Shown: positions 26,739 to 39,622, counted from the stretch's first letter. The stretch is 64,000 bases of DNA from Micromonospora sp. ATCC 39149 (GCF_000158815.1 NZ_GG657738.1:2912228-2976227); one strand, 5' to 3'. Made by a program: numbers and translations. The notes: generated by a model not told the origin, from the letters alone.

Positions 26739-28802
26739 CTACCTCAGGAGGCGCTGCCGTGGGTGGGGACCGGACCGCAGGCCGAACGCGTTGGTGTGCC
26801 CCCACCGGCCAGGGATGTCGAGTAGCTCGATGCGGTTGACGGAGGGAGGCAGGACCGGGTCGGTGGCAAGGTGGCTCTCGTGCGGTTCGAGGCCGAGCAT
26901 GGTGCGGAGAAACAGCAGTGGGGCTCCGGCGGACCAGCCCTGCGGGCTGCACGCCGTGGGGTACTCGACCGGGAAGTTGGTCAACGCGCGGTCGTAGCCG
27001 GCGAAGGCTTCGGGAAGGCGGCCGTGGAAGTAGGCCGAGGCCTGGATGACGGCTTCGGCGACCCGGGCCGCCTCCTCCCGGAACCCGCTGCGTCGCAGGC
27101 CCCAGGCGATGACGGAGTTGTCGAAAGGCCAGACGGTGCCGACGTGGTAGCCGACAGGGTTGTAGCGGGCTTCGGTGTCGGCGAGGGTGCGTACCCCCCA
27201 GCCGGAGAACATGCGTGGACTGAGCAGGTGCTGGACGACCTTCTTCGCCCGGGACGGCTCCACGATGCCACTCCACAGCAGGTGACCCATGTTGGAGGCG
27301 AGGGCGTCGACGGGTTCGCCGTCGGCGTCGAGGGCCAGGGCGAAGTATTCCTGGTCAGGGAGCCAGAAGTCCTGGTTGAACCGTCGCTTGAGTTCGGCGG
27401 CCTGCTGCTCGAGCCGGTCGGCGTAGGCGGGGTCGTTCCAGAATTCGCGGGCCAACCGGGCACCCCGGATCCTCGCGTCGTAGGCGTAGCCCTGTAGCTC
27501 ACATGGGGCGCGGGGCGGGCGGGGCAGCCGGCCGTCATGGTAGGAGATCGAGTCCCACGAGTCCTTCCAGCACTGGTTCTCCAACCCGTTCACGGTGTTG
27601 CGCCGGAAGTAGGAGAGGTAGCCGTTACCGAGCAGGTCACCGTACTCGTCGATCCAGGCCAGCGCCTTCCGCGCGTTGGGTTCGAGCCTGCGGATCAACG
27701 TCGCGTCCCCGGTCCACCGCACGTACTCGTCCAGAAGGATCACGAACAGCGGGGTGGAATCCGCCGACCCGTAGTACGGCGTGTGCGGCTGCTCCTCGAA
27801 CGCGGCGGATTCCCCGTAGCGGAACTCGTGCAGGATCTTCCCCGGCTCCTCCTCCTCGAAGTCGTCCAAGGTCACCCCCTGCAGGAGCGCCAGCAGCCGC
27901 AACACCGGCGGGGTCAACTGCGGCGCGAAGGGCAGCGCCTGTAGGCAGATGAAGATGCTGTCCCGCCCGAAAATGGTCATGAACCAGGGCAGGCCGGCCG
28001 TCGGCAGGGGAGCCGACGGGTTGGTCAGCGACGCGTACCGCATCGCGGCCAGGTCGATCAGGCTCCGCTCGTACGCCGTCTGGAGCGGCTCGTAGTCACA
28101 GATCAACGTGGGGGCCCGCTTGAGCCAGCGCTCCAGGTCCTGCCGCAGTTTCGGTCTGCTCCTGCTGCGGTAGGCGGCCCAGATGGTCTTGTTGTTTTCG
28201 GCGAGGGACTCCTGGATGACCGGCTGCACGTGCAGCTCCGTATGCCAGCTCGACCGCGGTTCCAGGTGGATGTCGAAGGTCATCCCCGCGTCGTCGACCT
28301 CGGCCTCGGCGGTGCTGGAGATGATCGTGTCGCGCCGGAAGCCGCCGCGCTCGTAGCGGAAGCGCAGGACGCCGTTCTCCCGGTGCACCGAGGTCGTCCC
28401 CACCTTCTCCCGCACGTCCTTGATTTCGAACAGGTCGGCGAAGTCGGCGCCCATCTCCACCCTGAGCGTGAAATGCTCCGGCTCAAGGTCGTGGTTCAGG
28501 ACCGTCAGGCGTTCGCTGAAGTCCTGGCAGATCGACTGCTCCCGGATGACCGAGACCTTCGCGTCGACGTAGTGTGTCGGCTCTCCGGGGACCAGGAAGA
28601 AGTGCCGTTCGAAGTACCGGAGATCGTCGCGGGACAGCACACTGAGTCGCTCTCCGTTGAGGCTCAGCCGCCAGGTCGAGAGGAAACGCGTGTCGAACGA
28701 GAAGAGCCCGGTCGGGTAGACCTGCGAAGGACTGACATCACCCTGGTCGTTGGTGACGATGAAGGTGTTACCGTCCAGGAGGCTTACGGTCTTCTCGATC
28801 AC
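26739..28802 (-). CDS. Glycogen debranching-type amylo-alpha-1,6-glucosidase family protein
   Basis: 687 residues. The N-terminal ~220 residues form the beta-rich glycogen-debranching N domain (LLDGNTFIVTNDQGDVSP, GLFSFDTRFLSTWRLSLNGE), followed by an (alpha/alpha)6 barrel. Barrel motifs include PWFMTIFGRDSIFICLQALP, with the conserved FGRD aspartate, QCWKDSWDSI and WPFDNSVIAWGLRR. The cytoplasmic enzyme would hydrolyse alpha-1,6 or related glucosidic bonds in glycogen or other storage saccharides; the exact substrate is unknown because bacterial members are diverse. The GTG at 28802 is preferred (AGGAAG nine bases upstream) over the GTG at 28811. It overlaps the SCP2 gene by 35 bases, so the two are co-transcribed. 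The last ~15 residues (RSGPHPRQRLLR) are basic and unlike the rest. Confidence 0.85.
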   Translation of the reverse strand: MIEKTVSLLDGNTFIVTNDQGDVSPSQVYPTGLFSFDTRFLSTWRLSLNGERLSVLSRDDLRYFERHFFLVPGEPTHYVDAKVSVIREQSICQDFSERLTVLNHDLEPEHFTLRVEMGADFADLFEIKDVREKVGTTSVHRENGVLRFRYERGGFRRDTIISSTAEAEVDDAGMTFDIHLEPRSSWHTELHVQPVIQESLAENNKTIWAAYRSRSRPKLRQDLERWLKRAPTLICDYEPLQTAYERSLIDLAAMRYASLTNPSAPLPTAGLPWFMTIFGRDSIFICLQALPFAPQLTPPVLRLLALLQGVTLDDFEEEEPGKILHEFRYGESAAFEEQPHTPYYGSADSTPLFVILLDEYVRWTGDATLIRRLEPNARKALAWIDEYGDLLGNGYLSYFRRNTVNGLENQCWKDSWDSISYHDGRLPRPPRAPCELQGYAYDARIRGARLAREFWNDPAYADRLEQQAAELKRRFNQDFWLPDQEYFALALDADGEPVDALASNMGHLLWSGIVEPSRAKKVVQHLLSPRMFSGWGVRTLADTEARYNPVGYHVGTVWPFDNSVIAWGLRRSGFREEAARVAEAVIQASAYFHGRLPEAFAGYDRALTNFPVEYPTACSPQGWSAGAPLLFLRTMLGLEPHESHLATDPVLPPSVNRIELLDIPGRWGHTNAFGLRSGPHPRQRLLR

Positions 28803-29187
28803 GTTTCGCACCTTCCTCGCGAACGAAATCCCGCGGATGATGCGCCTTTGGAGGCCCGGGAAACAGCAGCCTCCCGAACGCGTCGGCCAGCCTCAGGTCC
28901 CCCTCGACAATAAGATCGTTCCGGAAGACCGATGGACTGAACTTGGCTTCGCCCCTGGCCATCCGGTCCAGCACCGGTCGACCGGCACAAATGACCGCGT
29001 CCGGCTCGCGTCCGGTGCGTGACACCCGGGCTTTCCCCTTCTCCAGGGTGATGAACCACTGATCGACCCGCTCGTCACCCCGTATGTCGAGGCGAATGAT
29101 GCCCCGCGCCCACGCCGGCAGGTCCTTGAGCCCCGGATTCTGGTTCCGGCCCAGCCTGTCGAGGTGTTCACCAATGGAGTCGGCCAT
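28768..29187 (-). CDS. SCP2 sterol-binding-domain protein
   Basis: 139 residues. The SCP2 fold is seen in GIIRLDIRGDERVDQWFITL, EKGKARVSRTGREPDAVICA, LDRMARGEAKFSPSVFRNDL and VEGDLRLADAFGRLLFPGP. These small proteins have a hydrophobic pocket for lipids or fatty acyl chains; the bacterial role is unclear. It is the first gene of a two-gene unit with the debranching enzyme, whose start lies inside its last codons. The ATG at 29187 is assumed; no clear ribosome site precedes it. Confidence 0.82.
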   Translation of the reverse strand: MADSIGEHLDRLGRNQNPGLKDLPAWARGIIRLDIRGDERVDQWFITLEKGKARVSRTGREPDAVICAGRPVLDRMARGEAKFSPSVFRNDLIVEGDLRLADAFGRLLFPGPPKAHHPRDFVREEGAKRDREDRKPPGR

Positions 29188-29360
29188 CCATCCACCCCCG
29201 CGGTTCGCCGTCCCCCGGAGGGTATGGGCGTCAAGGGTGACCCGGCGTCACCCCATGAGAACGAGAACCGGACGAGCGGCGGCAGGTGCGGCACTCGTTT
29301 CACCCTGCCGGGGTGATCCCGGACCCGCACCGTGGCAGCCAGTATGCAGACATGGAGCGT

Positions 29361-30836
29361 ATGAGCACGGCGATCGCCGAAGAGCGGACCGACCTGCCGC
29401 CGGGACAGCTTTTCATCGACGGCAGGTGGCGCGACGCCGCCGATGGGAGACGGCGCGACGTCATCTATCCGGCCGACGGCCGGGTCGTCACCTCCGTGGC
29501 CGAGGCGGGTGACCAGGACGTCGACGCCGCGGTCGACGCCGCACGGCGCGCGTTCGACGACGGTCCCTGGCCACGGATGAGCGGTCGTGAGCGAGGTGCC
29601 GTGCTGCTCAGGGTCGCCGCCCTGCTCGAGGAACGCAGGGACGAGTTCGCGCAGCTGGAGAGCCTGCACACGGGCAAGCCCATCACCATCGCGCGCGCCG
29701 TCGACCTTCGCGACACCATCGACCACTTCACCTACTACGGGGGCCTGGCCGACCAGATCGGGGGTGCCACCCGCAACATCCGCACCCCCGGCCTCGCCTA
29801 CACCCTGAAGGAGCCACTTGGCGTCGTCGGGGCGATCACGCCGTACAACTTTCCGTTGATCCTGTCCACGACGAAGATCGCGCCGGCTCTGGCCGCCGGG
29901 AACACGGTGGTGCACAAGCCGGCCGCCGATTGCCCGCTGACGGCGCTGCGACTGGCGGAACTGTTCGCCGAGGCCGGCCTCGGCGACGGTGTGCTCAACG
30001 TGGTCACCGGCGGAGAGGACGCCGGCGCCGCCCTGGCCAGCCACCCCCGCATCGACAAGATCGCCTTCACCGGGTCGACGCGGGTGGGGGCCAGCATCGC
30101 GGCGGCGGCCGCGGCGGCGGTCAGGCCCACCACGCTGGAACTCGGCGGCAAAGCCGCCCACATCGTCTTCCAGGACGCCGACATCACCGCCGCCGTCAAC
30201 GCCGTGGTGCCTGGCTTCCTGTTCAACTCCGGCCAGTTCTGCATGGCCGGCTCCCGCCTGCTCATCCAGCGCTCGTGTTACGACAGCGTGCTGGCCAAGG
30301 TGACCGAAGTGGTGGCACGGGTGCCGGTCGGCGATCCGCGCGACCCCCGGACCATCGTCGGGCCGCTGGCTGCGCGGCGACGCCTGGAGAGCGTGGAGCG
30401 GTACGTCGCCGCCGGCGAAGGCCGGATCGTCACCGGCGGCCACCGCATCGAGCGGGACGGCGGCTACTACTACGCCCCGACCGTGGTGGCCGACGTACCC
30501 AATGACGCCCGCATCGTCCAGGAGGAGGTCTTCGGTCCGGTGCTGACCGTCCAGCCGTTCGACACCGAGGACGAGGCAGTGAGCCTGGCCAACAGCACGC
30601 GGTACGGACTCGCCGCCGGCCTGCACACCCGCGACGTCGCCCGCGCCCACCGGGTCGCCAGCCGCCTGCGCTCCGGCATCGTCTGGGTCAATTCCTGGGC
30701 GGTCCTGGACGCCGCCCTGCCCTTCGGGGGTTACAAGCAGTCCGGGTACGGCCGGGAGAACGGCCCGGAGGCGATCGACGGCTACCTCCAGACCAAGTCG
30801 GTCTTCGTGCCCACCACGGCTGACGAAGTCCGGTGA
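29361..30836 (+). CDS. NAD(P)-dependent aldehyde dehydrogenase
   Basis: 491 residues of the ALDH superfamily, oxidising an aldehyde to the acid. Seen are the nucleotide-site motifs GAITPYNFPLILSTTKIAPA and AFTGSTRVG, the general base Glu260 in LELGGKAAHIVF and the catalytic Cys294 in NSGQFCMAG. The end FGGYKQSGYGRENG is typical of betaine/phenylacetaldehyde/gamma-aminobutyraldehyde-type enzymes, so the substrate cannot be narrowed. Start: ATG 29361 has GGAG four bases upstream, overlapping another in-frame ATG at 29352. It is divergent from the SCP2-debranching pair; no metabolic partner is adjacent. Confidence 0.9.
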   Translation: MSTAIAEERTDLPPGQLFIDGRWRDAADGRRRDVIYPADGRVVTSVAEAGDQDVDAAVDAARRAFDDGPWPRMSGRERGAVLLRVAALLEERRDEFAQLESLHTGKPITIARAVDLRDTIDHFTYYGGLADQIGGATRNIRTPGLAYTLKEPLGVVGAITPYNFPLILSTTKIAPALAAGNTVVHKPAADCPLTALRLAELFAEAGLGDGVLNVVTGGEDAGAALASHPRIDKIAFTGSTRVGASIAAAAAAAVRPTTLELGGKAAHIVFQDADITAAVNAVVPGFLFNSGQFCMAGSRLLIQRSCYDSVLAKVTEVVARVPVGDPRDPRTIVGPLAARRRLESVERYVAAGEGRIVTGGHRIERDGGYYYAPTVVADVPNDARIVQEEVFGPVLTVQPFDTEDEAVSLANSTRYGLAAGLHTRDVARAHRVASRLRSGIVWVNSWAVLDAALPFGGYKQSGYGRENGPEAIDGYLQTKSVFVPTTADEVR

Positions 30837-30942
30837 GACGTCCGGGCCGCCGTCCCTGGCAGCCGTGACCGAAGGCGTCATCGCCCAGGCGCTGTCGCCC
30901 CCCGTCCCGGGAAACGCTCAGCGCCTGACCCGCGCGGGACGG

Positions 30943-32610
<1,668 letters not shown>

Positions 32611-32722
32611 GAGCGGAAAGCCTAGGGCAGACCGGCCGATCGGTCGCACCCGACGGGGGCTCCTGCGAAGTCGCTTCCCGCTCGGCCCCACCCACCGGCT
32701 CGGCGCGCCTACCGCAGGGCGC

Positions 32723-34132
32723 TCAGCAGAGCTCCCGCTTCGGGCCGCACCGGTCATCGTCGGCCGGCGCGTCGCCGCCGCCCGGCGCGTCGCCGCCACC
32801 GTCGGGGCCGGGGACACCGGCGTCGCCGCCGGACACGGGCGCGGCACCACCGGCGCCGAAGCGGACGTACCCGATCTCGCGGCCCTCGCCGATGACCATG
32901 CCCGCCGGCCCCACGGCCAGGGCGTTGGCCGAGGTCCGCAGCACCACCAGCTCCTTTCCGGTACGCGGGTCCAGCGCGATCAGCCGGTTCGGCTTCTCCT
33001 GGGTGAGCACCGCCGCGTACGGGGTGAGCGTGGCCCCGCTCTTGGCCCCGGTCGCCCGGGTCCACCGGGTGCGGCCCGCGCCCAGCTCCCGGGCGACGAT
33101 CGAGCGCTTGTCGGCGGTGCGCAGCAGCGCGTGCCGGTCGTCGACGGCGATCAGCTTCTGCCCCTCGCCGTTGACCTGCAGCAGCCGGCCGTCGTACCCG
33201 TCGATGACCGCCTCCCGGCCGTCCGGGGCCACGCCGATCAGCACGTTCCGCGCGCCCTGCGGGTCCTCCCGCTGCACGCAGCCCGCGCTGTCGGCGGTGC
33301 GCAGGTTGACCCCGGTGCGCCGCCACACCTGTTTGCCGGTGGCCGGGTCGTGGGCGGTGAGGGTGAACGCGCACGCGCCGTCCTGGCCGACCGCCCTGAT
33401 CCGCAGCATCCGGCCGCCGATCACGGCGAGCCGCTCGTCCCGGCCGGGCTCGACGTTCTGGAGCACCCGGCCGGTGGCGGTGTCCACCACGTGCACCCGG
33501 CCGTCGACGGGGAAGCCGAGCAGCGGGGGCACCGGCTCCGGCCCGGCCGCCCCGGCGTCGATCCGGTTGGCGGTGAGCCGGCGGGTGCCGAGCAGTTCGG
33601 GGTTGTCGGCGAAAAGGCCGGTGCTGACGCCGGGCAGGAACGCCGTCCACAGCGGCGCGGTGCCGCGCGGGTCCCAGGCGCTCAACGTACAGTCGGTCGC
33701 CTCGACGCAGTGGGCGTCGAGCAGCAGGTTCCGGTACGTCCACACGGCCACCGCGTCGTCGTCGCGGCGGCGGGTCGCGCCGGTGGCGGGGTCGAGCAGC
33801 TCGTACCCCTTGACGAGGAGCTTGCCCACGGCGACGACCGGGTCGCGCTCCCCGCCGGCCACGGCGGCCCAGTCGGCCTTGCGGTCCCACAACTGTACGC
33901 CGGTGGCGAGGCTGCGGGCCTCGACCCGGGTACGCTGCTCGACGATCACGGTGTCGCCGGCGATGGTGACGCTCTTCGGGGTCCCGCCGACGCGCTGCTG
34001 CCAGACCACGTCGGGCTCGGAGATCGGCTCGCTGCGGTCGACCCAGTCCCACACGCCCGGCCACGGGTTCCACACCCCGGCCACGGCAAGGACGACCACC
34101 GTGACGAGGCCGAGCAGGAACCAGCCACGCAT
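32723..34132 (-). CDS. Membrane-anchored PQQ-like beta-propeller protein
   Basis: 469 residues. One N-terminal helix ([19 protein letters not shown]) anchors an extracytoplasmic beta-propeller with blades such as [56 protein letters not shown] and [16 protein letters not shown], the PQQ-like (WD-type) repeat pattern in which a cofactor is usually absent. The tail is Gly/Pro/Asp-rich and ends in Cys. Start ATG 34132 is judged from the membrane helix; upstream in-frame GTG codons are possible. A paralogous propeller lies at 38320-39573, so the two bracket the tyrosine genes. Function unknown. Confidence 0.78.
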   Translation of the reverse strand: MRGWFLLGLVTVVVLAVAGVWNPWPGVWDWVDRSEPISEPDVVWQQRVGGTPKSVTIAGDTVIVEQRTRVEARSLATGVQLWDRKADWAAVAGGERDPVVAVGKLLVKGYELLDPATGATRRRDDDAVAVWTYRNLLLDAHCVEATDCTLSAWDPRGTAPLWTAFLPGVSTGLFADNPELLGTRRLTANRIDAGAAGPEPVPPLLGFPVDGRVHVVDTATGRVLQNVEPGRDERLAVIGGRMLRIRAVGQDGACAFTLTAHDPATGKQVWRRTGVNLRTADSAGCVQREDPQGARNVLIGVAPDGREAVIDGYDGRLLQVNGEGQKLIAVDDRHALLRTADKRSIVARELGAGRTRWTRATGAKSGATLTPYAAVLTQEKPNRLIALDPRTGKELVVLRTSANALAVGPAGMVIGEGREIGYVRFGAGGAAPVSGGDAGVPGPDGGGDAPGGGDAPADDDRCGPKRELC

Positions 34133-34240
34133 CCTGAGGCCGCCCACCTTCGCCACACCGGACACGGTAACGACGATCACCGCCACCCCGAGCGCCGGTG
34201 CGGCCGTGTCGCGCTGCTTTCTCGCTGACCGGCGTGTTAA

Positions 34241-34287
34241 TAGGGGGCCCTTCCTATACAAAAGGCGTTAGGAAGGGGCCCTTCCTT
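34241..34287. repeat. GGAAGGGGCCC hairpin repeat, copy 1
   Basis: GGGGGCCCTTCCTA (34243-34256) and TAGGAAGGGGCCCTTCC (34269-34285) form an imperfect inverted repeat around a centre with AGGCGTTA; the right arm is also self-palindromic. A related element with the same AGGCGTT and AAGGGGCCC blocks is at 63155-63212. It lies between two minus-strand genes and provides the stop codon and last five codons of the Lrp-type gene, so it likely acts as its terminator. Confidence 0.65.
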
Positions 34288-34774
34288 CCCCCCGGGCGGC
34301 GGAGCGGACCAGGGGGAGCACCCGGTACGGGATCTGCTGGGCGAGCGCGATGATCGTCGACGCCCGCCGGATGCCCTCGTACGAGACGATCTGGTCGATC
34401 ACCCGCTGGAGGTCGGCGTTCGAGCGGGCGACGATCCGGCAGAGCAGGTCGCTGGAGCCGGTGATGGTGTGCGCCTCCAGCACCTCGGGGATCGCCGAGA
34501 GGTGGGCGGTGACCGGATCGTGTCCGAGCCGCTGGCTGATCTCCAGGGTGACGAAGCTGGTCACCCCGAAGCCGATCGCGGCCGGGGAGACGTCCGGCCC
34601 GAACCCGCCGATCACCCCCCGGCCGATGAGCTTGTCGAGCCGGGCCTGGATGGTGCCCCGGGCCACCCCGAGCCGCCGGGAGCACTCCAGCACCCCGATC
34701 CGGGGCTCCTCGGCGAAGAGTTCGATCAGCCGCGCGTCGAGCGCGTCGAGCTGGACATCATGCACAGCGGTCAC
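34268..34774 (-). CDS. Lrp/AsnC-family transcriptional regulator
   Basis: 168 residues. N-terminal helix-turn-helix (LDALDARLIELFAEEPRIGV, then LECSRRLGVARGTIQARLDK) and a C-terminal RAM/ligand domain (VTSFVTLEISQRLGHDPVTA, GSSDLLCRIVARSNADLQRV). Proteins of this family form octamers and sense amino acids. It is divergent from the 4-hydroxyphenylpyruvate dioxygenase gene (138 bases between starts), so it most likely regulates tyrosine catabolism, with tyrosine, phenylalanine or a keto acid as the natural effector. GTG 34774 is chosen: TATGGT stands eight bases upstream with no ribosome site, pointing to a leaderless message. The terminal EGRAPS and stop are encoded by the repeat 34241-34287. 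Confidence 0.88.
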   Translation of the reverse strand: MTAVHDVQLDALDARLIELFAEEPRIGVLECSRRLGVARGTIQARLDKLIGRGVIGGFGPDVSPAAIGFGVTSFVTLEISQRLGHDPVTAHLSAIPEVLEAHTITGSSDLLCRIVARSNADLQRVIDQIVSYEGIRRASTIIALAQQIPYRVLPLVRSAARGEGRAPS

Positions 34775-36118
<1,344 letters not shown>

Positions 36119-36204
36119 TCACCTGCGACACTGTCGAGCGTGACCCAGCCCCCGAAGCACCGCCGCGACAGGTTCGCCCGGCCGCTCGTCGTTAAGGTTG
36201 CCCC

Positions 36205-37215
36205 GTGAGCATCGCACCCGGCTGGTACGTCGACCCCGCCGACCCCGACACCAGGAGGTACTGGGACGGCGAGGGCTGGATCGGCGCGCCGATCCCGGTC
36301 GACCAGACCCCGCCGGAGGGGCCGCCCCCCGTCGAGCCACCGCCCCCGGTCGGCCCCGTCCCGGGTCGGCCGGCCGCGCCCACGGCGACCCCCGGGCCGG
36401 CGGGTGGGACCGTGCCGCCGCCCGCCCCCGGCCCGTTCCCAGCCTGGCCGGGCCCCGGCCAGCCGCCAGGTCCCGGCCAGCCGCCGGGGCCGGTTGGCGG
36501 GCCACCGCTCGGCCCGGGCCCCGGTGGGTACCCCGGCCCGCCGCCGGCCCCCGGGCAGGGGTACCCGCCCGGCTGGCAGTACCCGGGGTGGCCGGGACGC
36601 CCGCCCCTGCCCCGCCCGCACGGGCTGCCGCTGGCCTCCTTCGGTGCCCGGCTGGTCGCCCGGCTGATCGACTTCGGCATGGTGTTCCTGCTCAACGTGG
36701 TCGTCAACGGCTGGTTCGTCTACCGGTACGTCGAGGAGGTCACCCCGTACTTCCGCGAGGTGCTACGCCGCAGCATGGCCGGCGACACCTCCACCAGTGG
36801 GCTGCCCCAGCCCGGCGAGCAGGCCGGCGGGCTCCAGGTCGCCATCCTGCTGATCGCCACCGCGCTCTGGTTCGCGTACGAGGTGCCGGCAATGGCCGGC
36901 AACGGGCAGACCCTCGGCAAGCGGCTGCTGGGCGTACGCGCCGTGCCGATCGAGGCCGACCAGCCGCTCGGCTTCGGGCGGGCGCTGCGTCGGTGGAGCA
37001 CGCTGGGCCTGCCCACCCTGCTCTGGTACTGCTGCGGCTTCGGCCTGCTGCTCCAGCTCGTCGACGCGCTGTCGCCGCTGTTCGACCACCCGCTTCGGCA
37101 GGCGCTGCACGACAAGCGCGCGCAGACCGTGGTGGTCCGGCTTCCTCCCCGTACCCCCGCCGGCACCGCCGCCGGCCACGACGCCCCCGCCAACCCCCCG
37201 GGAGACACCCCATGA
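36205..37215 (+). CDS. RDD-family membrane protein with DUF2510 N-terminus
   Basis: 336 residues. The first ~30 (PGWYVDPADPDTRRYWDGEG) are a DUF2510 motif; residues ~35-140 are almost only Pro and Gly, a disordered cytoplasmic arm; then an RDD domain with three or four membrane helices starts at ASFGARLVARLIDFGMVFLL, the R and D residues of which name the family, with GQTLGKRLLGVRAV later. Function unknown; some RDD proteins are ion antiporters. TAAGGT sits six bases before the GTG start, suggesting a leaderless mRNA starting here rather than read-through from hppD. The stop overlaps the next ATG (ATGA), so the aminotransferase is coupled to it. Confidence 0.85.
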   Translation: MSIAPGWYVDPADPDTRRYWDGEGWIGAPIPVDQTPPEGPPPVEPPPPVGPVPGRPAAPTATPGPAGGTVPPPAPGPFPAWPGPGQPPGPGQPPGPVGGPPLGPGPGGYPGPPPAPGQGYPPGWQYPGWPGRPPLPRPHGLPLASFGARLVARLIDFGMVFLLNVVVNGWFVYRYVEEVTPYFREVLRRSMAGDTSTSGLPQPGEQAGGLQVAILLIATALWFAYEVPAMAGNGQTLGKRLLGVRAVPIEADQPLGFGRALRRWSTLGLPTLLWYCCGFGLLLQLVDALSPLFDHPLRQALHDKRAQTVVVRLPPRTPAGTAAGHDAPANPPGDTP

Positions 37216-38309
37216 CCGGACGTCACGAGCCGCCGCTGCGGCTGACCCGCGCCGACCTCGACGCGCTGCCCAACTACGTGCCCGGCCGCAGCCCCGCCGA
37301 CCTGGCCCGCGAGCTGGGCCTGCCAGAGGCGATCAAGCTGGCCAGCAACGAGGTGCCGTACGGGCCGCTGCCCGGCGTGGTGGAGGCGGTCGCCGAGGCC
37401 GTCGCCGGCTCGCACCGGTACCCGGACATGGGCGTGGTCGCTCTGCGCCAGGCGCTCGCCGAGCGGCACGGGGTGCACCCCGACCGGATCGCCACCGGCT
37501 GCGGGTCGGTGGCGCTGGCCGAGCACCTGGTGCGGGCCACCTGCCTGCCCGGCGACGAGCTGCTCTACTCGTGGCGGTCGTTCGAGGCGTACCCGATCAT
37601 CGCGGCGACCAGCGGCGCGACCAGCGTGCGGGTGCCCAACGACGCCGGGGCAGGGCACGACCTCGCGGCGATGGCCGCAGCGGTGACCGACCAGACCCGG
37701 ATGGTGTTGGTCTGCAACCCGAACAACCCGACCGGCACGGCGACTCGCAAGGCCGAGCTGGACCGGTTCCTCGACGCCGTCGGCGAGGACGTGCTGGTGG
37801 TCATCGACGAGGCGTACCGGGAGTTCGTCACCGACGACGAGGTGCCGGACGGCCTGACCTACCTCGACCGGCCGAACGTGGTGGTGCTGCGCACCCTGTC
37901 CAAGGCGTGGGGGCTGGCCGGCCTGCGGATCGGCTTCCTCGTCGCCGCCGTGGAGGTGGCCGCCGCCGTGCGCAAGGTGGTCACCCCGTTCTCCACCAGC
38001 ATGGCCGCGCAGGCCGGCGCGCTCGCCGCGCTCGCCCAGGCCGACGAGGTGCGGCGGCGCTGCGCGCTGGTCGTCGCCGAGCGGGACCGGGTCACCGAGG
38101 CGCTGCGCAAGCTCGTCCCGGACGTGCCGTCCAGCCAGGCGAACTTCGTGTGGCTGCCGCTGGGCGACCGGGCGGTGGAGTTCGGCCGGGCCTGCGAGGC
38201 GCGCGGCGTGATCGTCCGGCCGTTCCCCGGCGACGGGGTCCGGGTCACCATCGGCACCCCGGCCGAGAACGACGCGTTCCTCGCCGTCGCGGAGTCCGCA
38301 CTGGCCTGA
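37212..38309 (+). CDS. Histidinol-phosphate/aromatic aminotransferase (fold type I PLP enzyme)
   Basis: 365 residues, HisC-like. LASNEVPYGPLPG near the N-terminus, VCNPNNPTGT, the aspartate of VVIDEAYREF, and the PLP lysine Lys231 in TLSKAWGLAGLRIGF are present, as is the C-terminal arginine region RPFPGDGVRVTIGTP. The NEVPYGP/LP opening and YVPGRS pattern is that of the actinobacterial HisC2/aromatic aminotransferase branch. Given hppD three genes upstream, the likely job is transamination of tyrosine or phenylalanine to the keto acid, feeding HPPD; a second histidinol-phosphate aminotransferase role cannot be excluded. ATG overlaps the RDD stop by four bases. Confidence 0.85.
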   Translation: MTGRHEPPLRLTRADLDALPNYVPGRSPADLARELGLPEAIKLASNEVPYGPLPGVVEAVAEAVAGSHRYPDMGVVALRQALAERHGVHPDRIATGCGSVALAEHLVRATCLPGDELLYSWRSFEAYPIIAATSGATSVRVPNDAGAGHDLAAMAAAVTDQTRMVLVCNPNNPTGTATRKAELDRFLDAVGEDVLVVIDEAYREFVTDDEVPDGLTYLDRPNVVVLRTLSKAWGLAGLRIGFLVAAVEVAAAVRKVVTPFSTSMAAQAGALAALAQADEVRRRCALVVAERDRVTEALRKLVPDVPSSQANFVWLPLGDRAVEFGRACEARGVIVRPFPGDGVRVTIGTPAENDAFLAVAESALA

Positions 38310-38319
38310 GCCGCGCTCG

Positions 38320-39573
38320 TCAGGTCGCGGCGAGCAGCAGTGGCTCCGAGGTGAGGAAGTAGCGCTGGTCGTCGGCGTCCGGGGCGACCGGCTCCCGCAG
38401 CCGCTCCACCGCCACGTAGCCGCCGCCCGCGTACGCCAGGCCGGTGGCGTAGCCGATGCCGTCGCTGCCGACGGTCAGCGGGAAGCGGGAGCGCTGCGCG
38501 CCGGTCATCGGGTCCAGGGTGATCAGGTCGTTGGTCTCGGTGAGCAGGTGCACCCGGCCGGGCTGGACGGCCAGGATCCGGGCCGGGCCGAGGTCGGCGC
38601 GACGCCACAGCTCCTCGCCGGTGCGCACCGCCCTCGCCGTCACCACCCCGCCGGTGGTCCCGACCACCCGCTCGCCGGCCAGCTCCGAACCGGCCGGGTC
38701 CAGGGCCGGGGCGGCGACCGGATCGCCTGTGCCGACCAGCCAGCCGCGTCCCGCCCCGTCGGCGAAGCCCTCGGCCCGCAGTCCCCGGCACCGGGACCGG
38801 GCGCTCACGCAGCCGAGGGGGGTGACGGTCAGGTCGGCGGTGGCCCCGGTCGGCGTCAGGCGGGTGGTCGGGGTGCCGGTGGCCACGTCACGGAACTCGA
38901 CGGCCGCCGGGCCGGCGCACCGGTCGACGGCGACGAGCTGCCCCGCTGACGTGGTGGCCACGTCGTCCCGGCACCCACCGTCCACGTCGGCGGACCAGAG
39001 CCGCCGGCCGTCGTCGAGCGCGAAGCCGCCGACCCGCTCCGGGCCGGCGGCCACCAGCACGGGCCGGCCGTCGGCGGCGCGGGCGAGGAACAGCCCCGGT
39101 GGGGCCCACACCGCCCCCGCGCCGGTGCGGCGGGCGGTCCAGCCCTCGGCGGGCGCGGGGCCGTCGGCCCGCCAGGCCACCCGTCCGGTCCGCGCGTCCA
39201 GCGCCACCAGGCTTCCGTCCGACCAGTGGCTGACCACCGTGGTCCCGTCCGCCACCACCCCGCTGACCTCCGCCGGCCAGCGCCGGTACGACCAGTACGG
39301 GGTGACCCGGTTGCGGGCGTCGGCGGGCTGGTCGGCGTACACCTGGCGGGTGGCGGCGTAGACCCGGAGCCGGCCGTCCACGATCAGCGGAGCTGCCGGC
39401 AGCCGGCCCACCACGCCGATCGCCGGGGTGAGCGCCGCCGGGTAGGCGGCCCGTGCGGGGGTCTCCACCTCGGCGGGCGCGAGCACCCGGTGGACGACGA
39501 CGGCGACCGCAGCGACGCCGACCAGCGCCGCGAGAGTCATCGCGACGGCCCGCCGCCCCTTCGCCAATCCCAT
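38320..39573 (-). CDS. Membrane-anchored PQQ-like beta-propeller protein
   Basis: 417 residues, paralogue in architecture of 32723-34132. A single N-terminal helix (AVAMTLAALVGVAAVAVVVH) and a propeller with blades like LVALDARTGRVAWRADGP, GFALDDGRRLWSADVDGGCR and LITLDPMTGAQRSRFPLTVG. No catalytic residues are recognisable. GGAGG seven bases before ATG 39573 and TAGGGT farther upstream (about 39593) give an ordinary promoter with a short leader. It is convergent with the aminotransferase gene, ten bases apart. Confidence 0.78.
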   Translation of the reverse strand: MGLAKGRRAVAMTLAALVGVAAVAVVVHRVLAPAEVETPARAAYPAALTPAIGVVGRLPAAPLIVDGRLRVYAATRQVYADQPADARNRVTPYWSYRRWPAEVSGVVADGTTVVSHWSDGSLVALDARTGRVAWRADGPAPAEGWTARRTGAGAVWAPPGLFLARAADGRPVLVAAGPERVGGFALDDGRRLWSADVDGGCRDDVATTSAGQLVAVDRCAGPAAVEFRDVATGTPTTRLTPTGATADLTVTPLGCVSARSRCRGLRAEGFADGAGRGWLVGTGDPVAAPALDPAGSELAGERVVGTTGGVVTARAVRTGEELWRRADLGPARILAVQPGRVHLLTETNDLITLDPMTGAQRSRFPLTVGSDGIGYATGLAYAGGGYVAVERLREPVAPDADDQRYFLTSEPLLLAAT

Positions 39574-39622
39574 CCCGCACCTCCGCCCGGCACCCTACCG
39601 AGGGGGACCGCCACCGGCCCGG

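Noticed and set aside
28893..30881. Open frame of ~660 codons antisense to the aldehyde dehydrogenase
   Set aside because: The plus strand has every ALDH motif; the minus translation is low-complexity.
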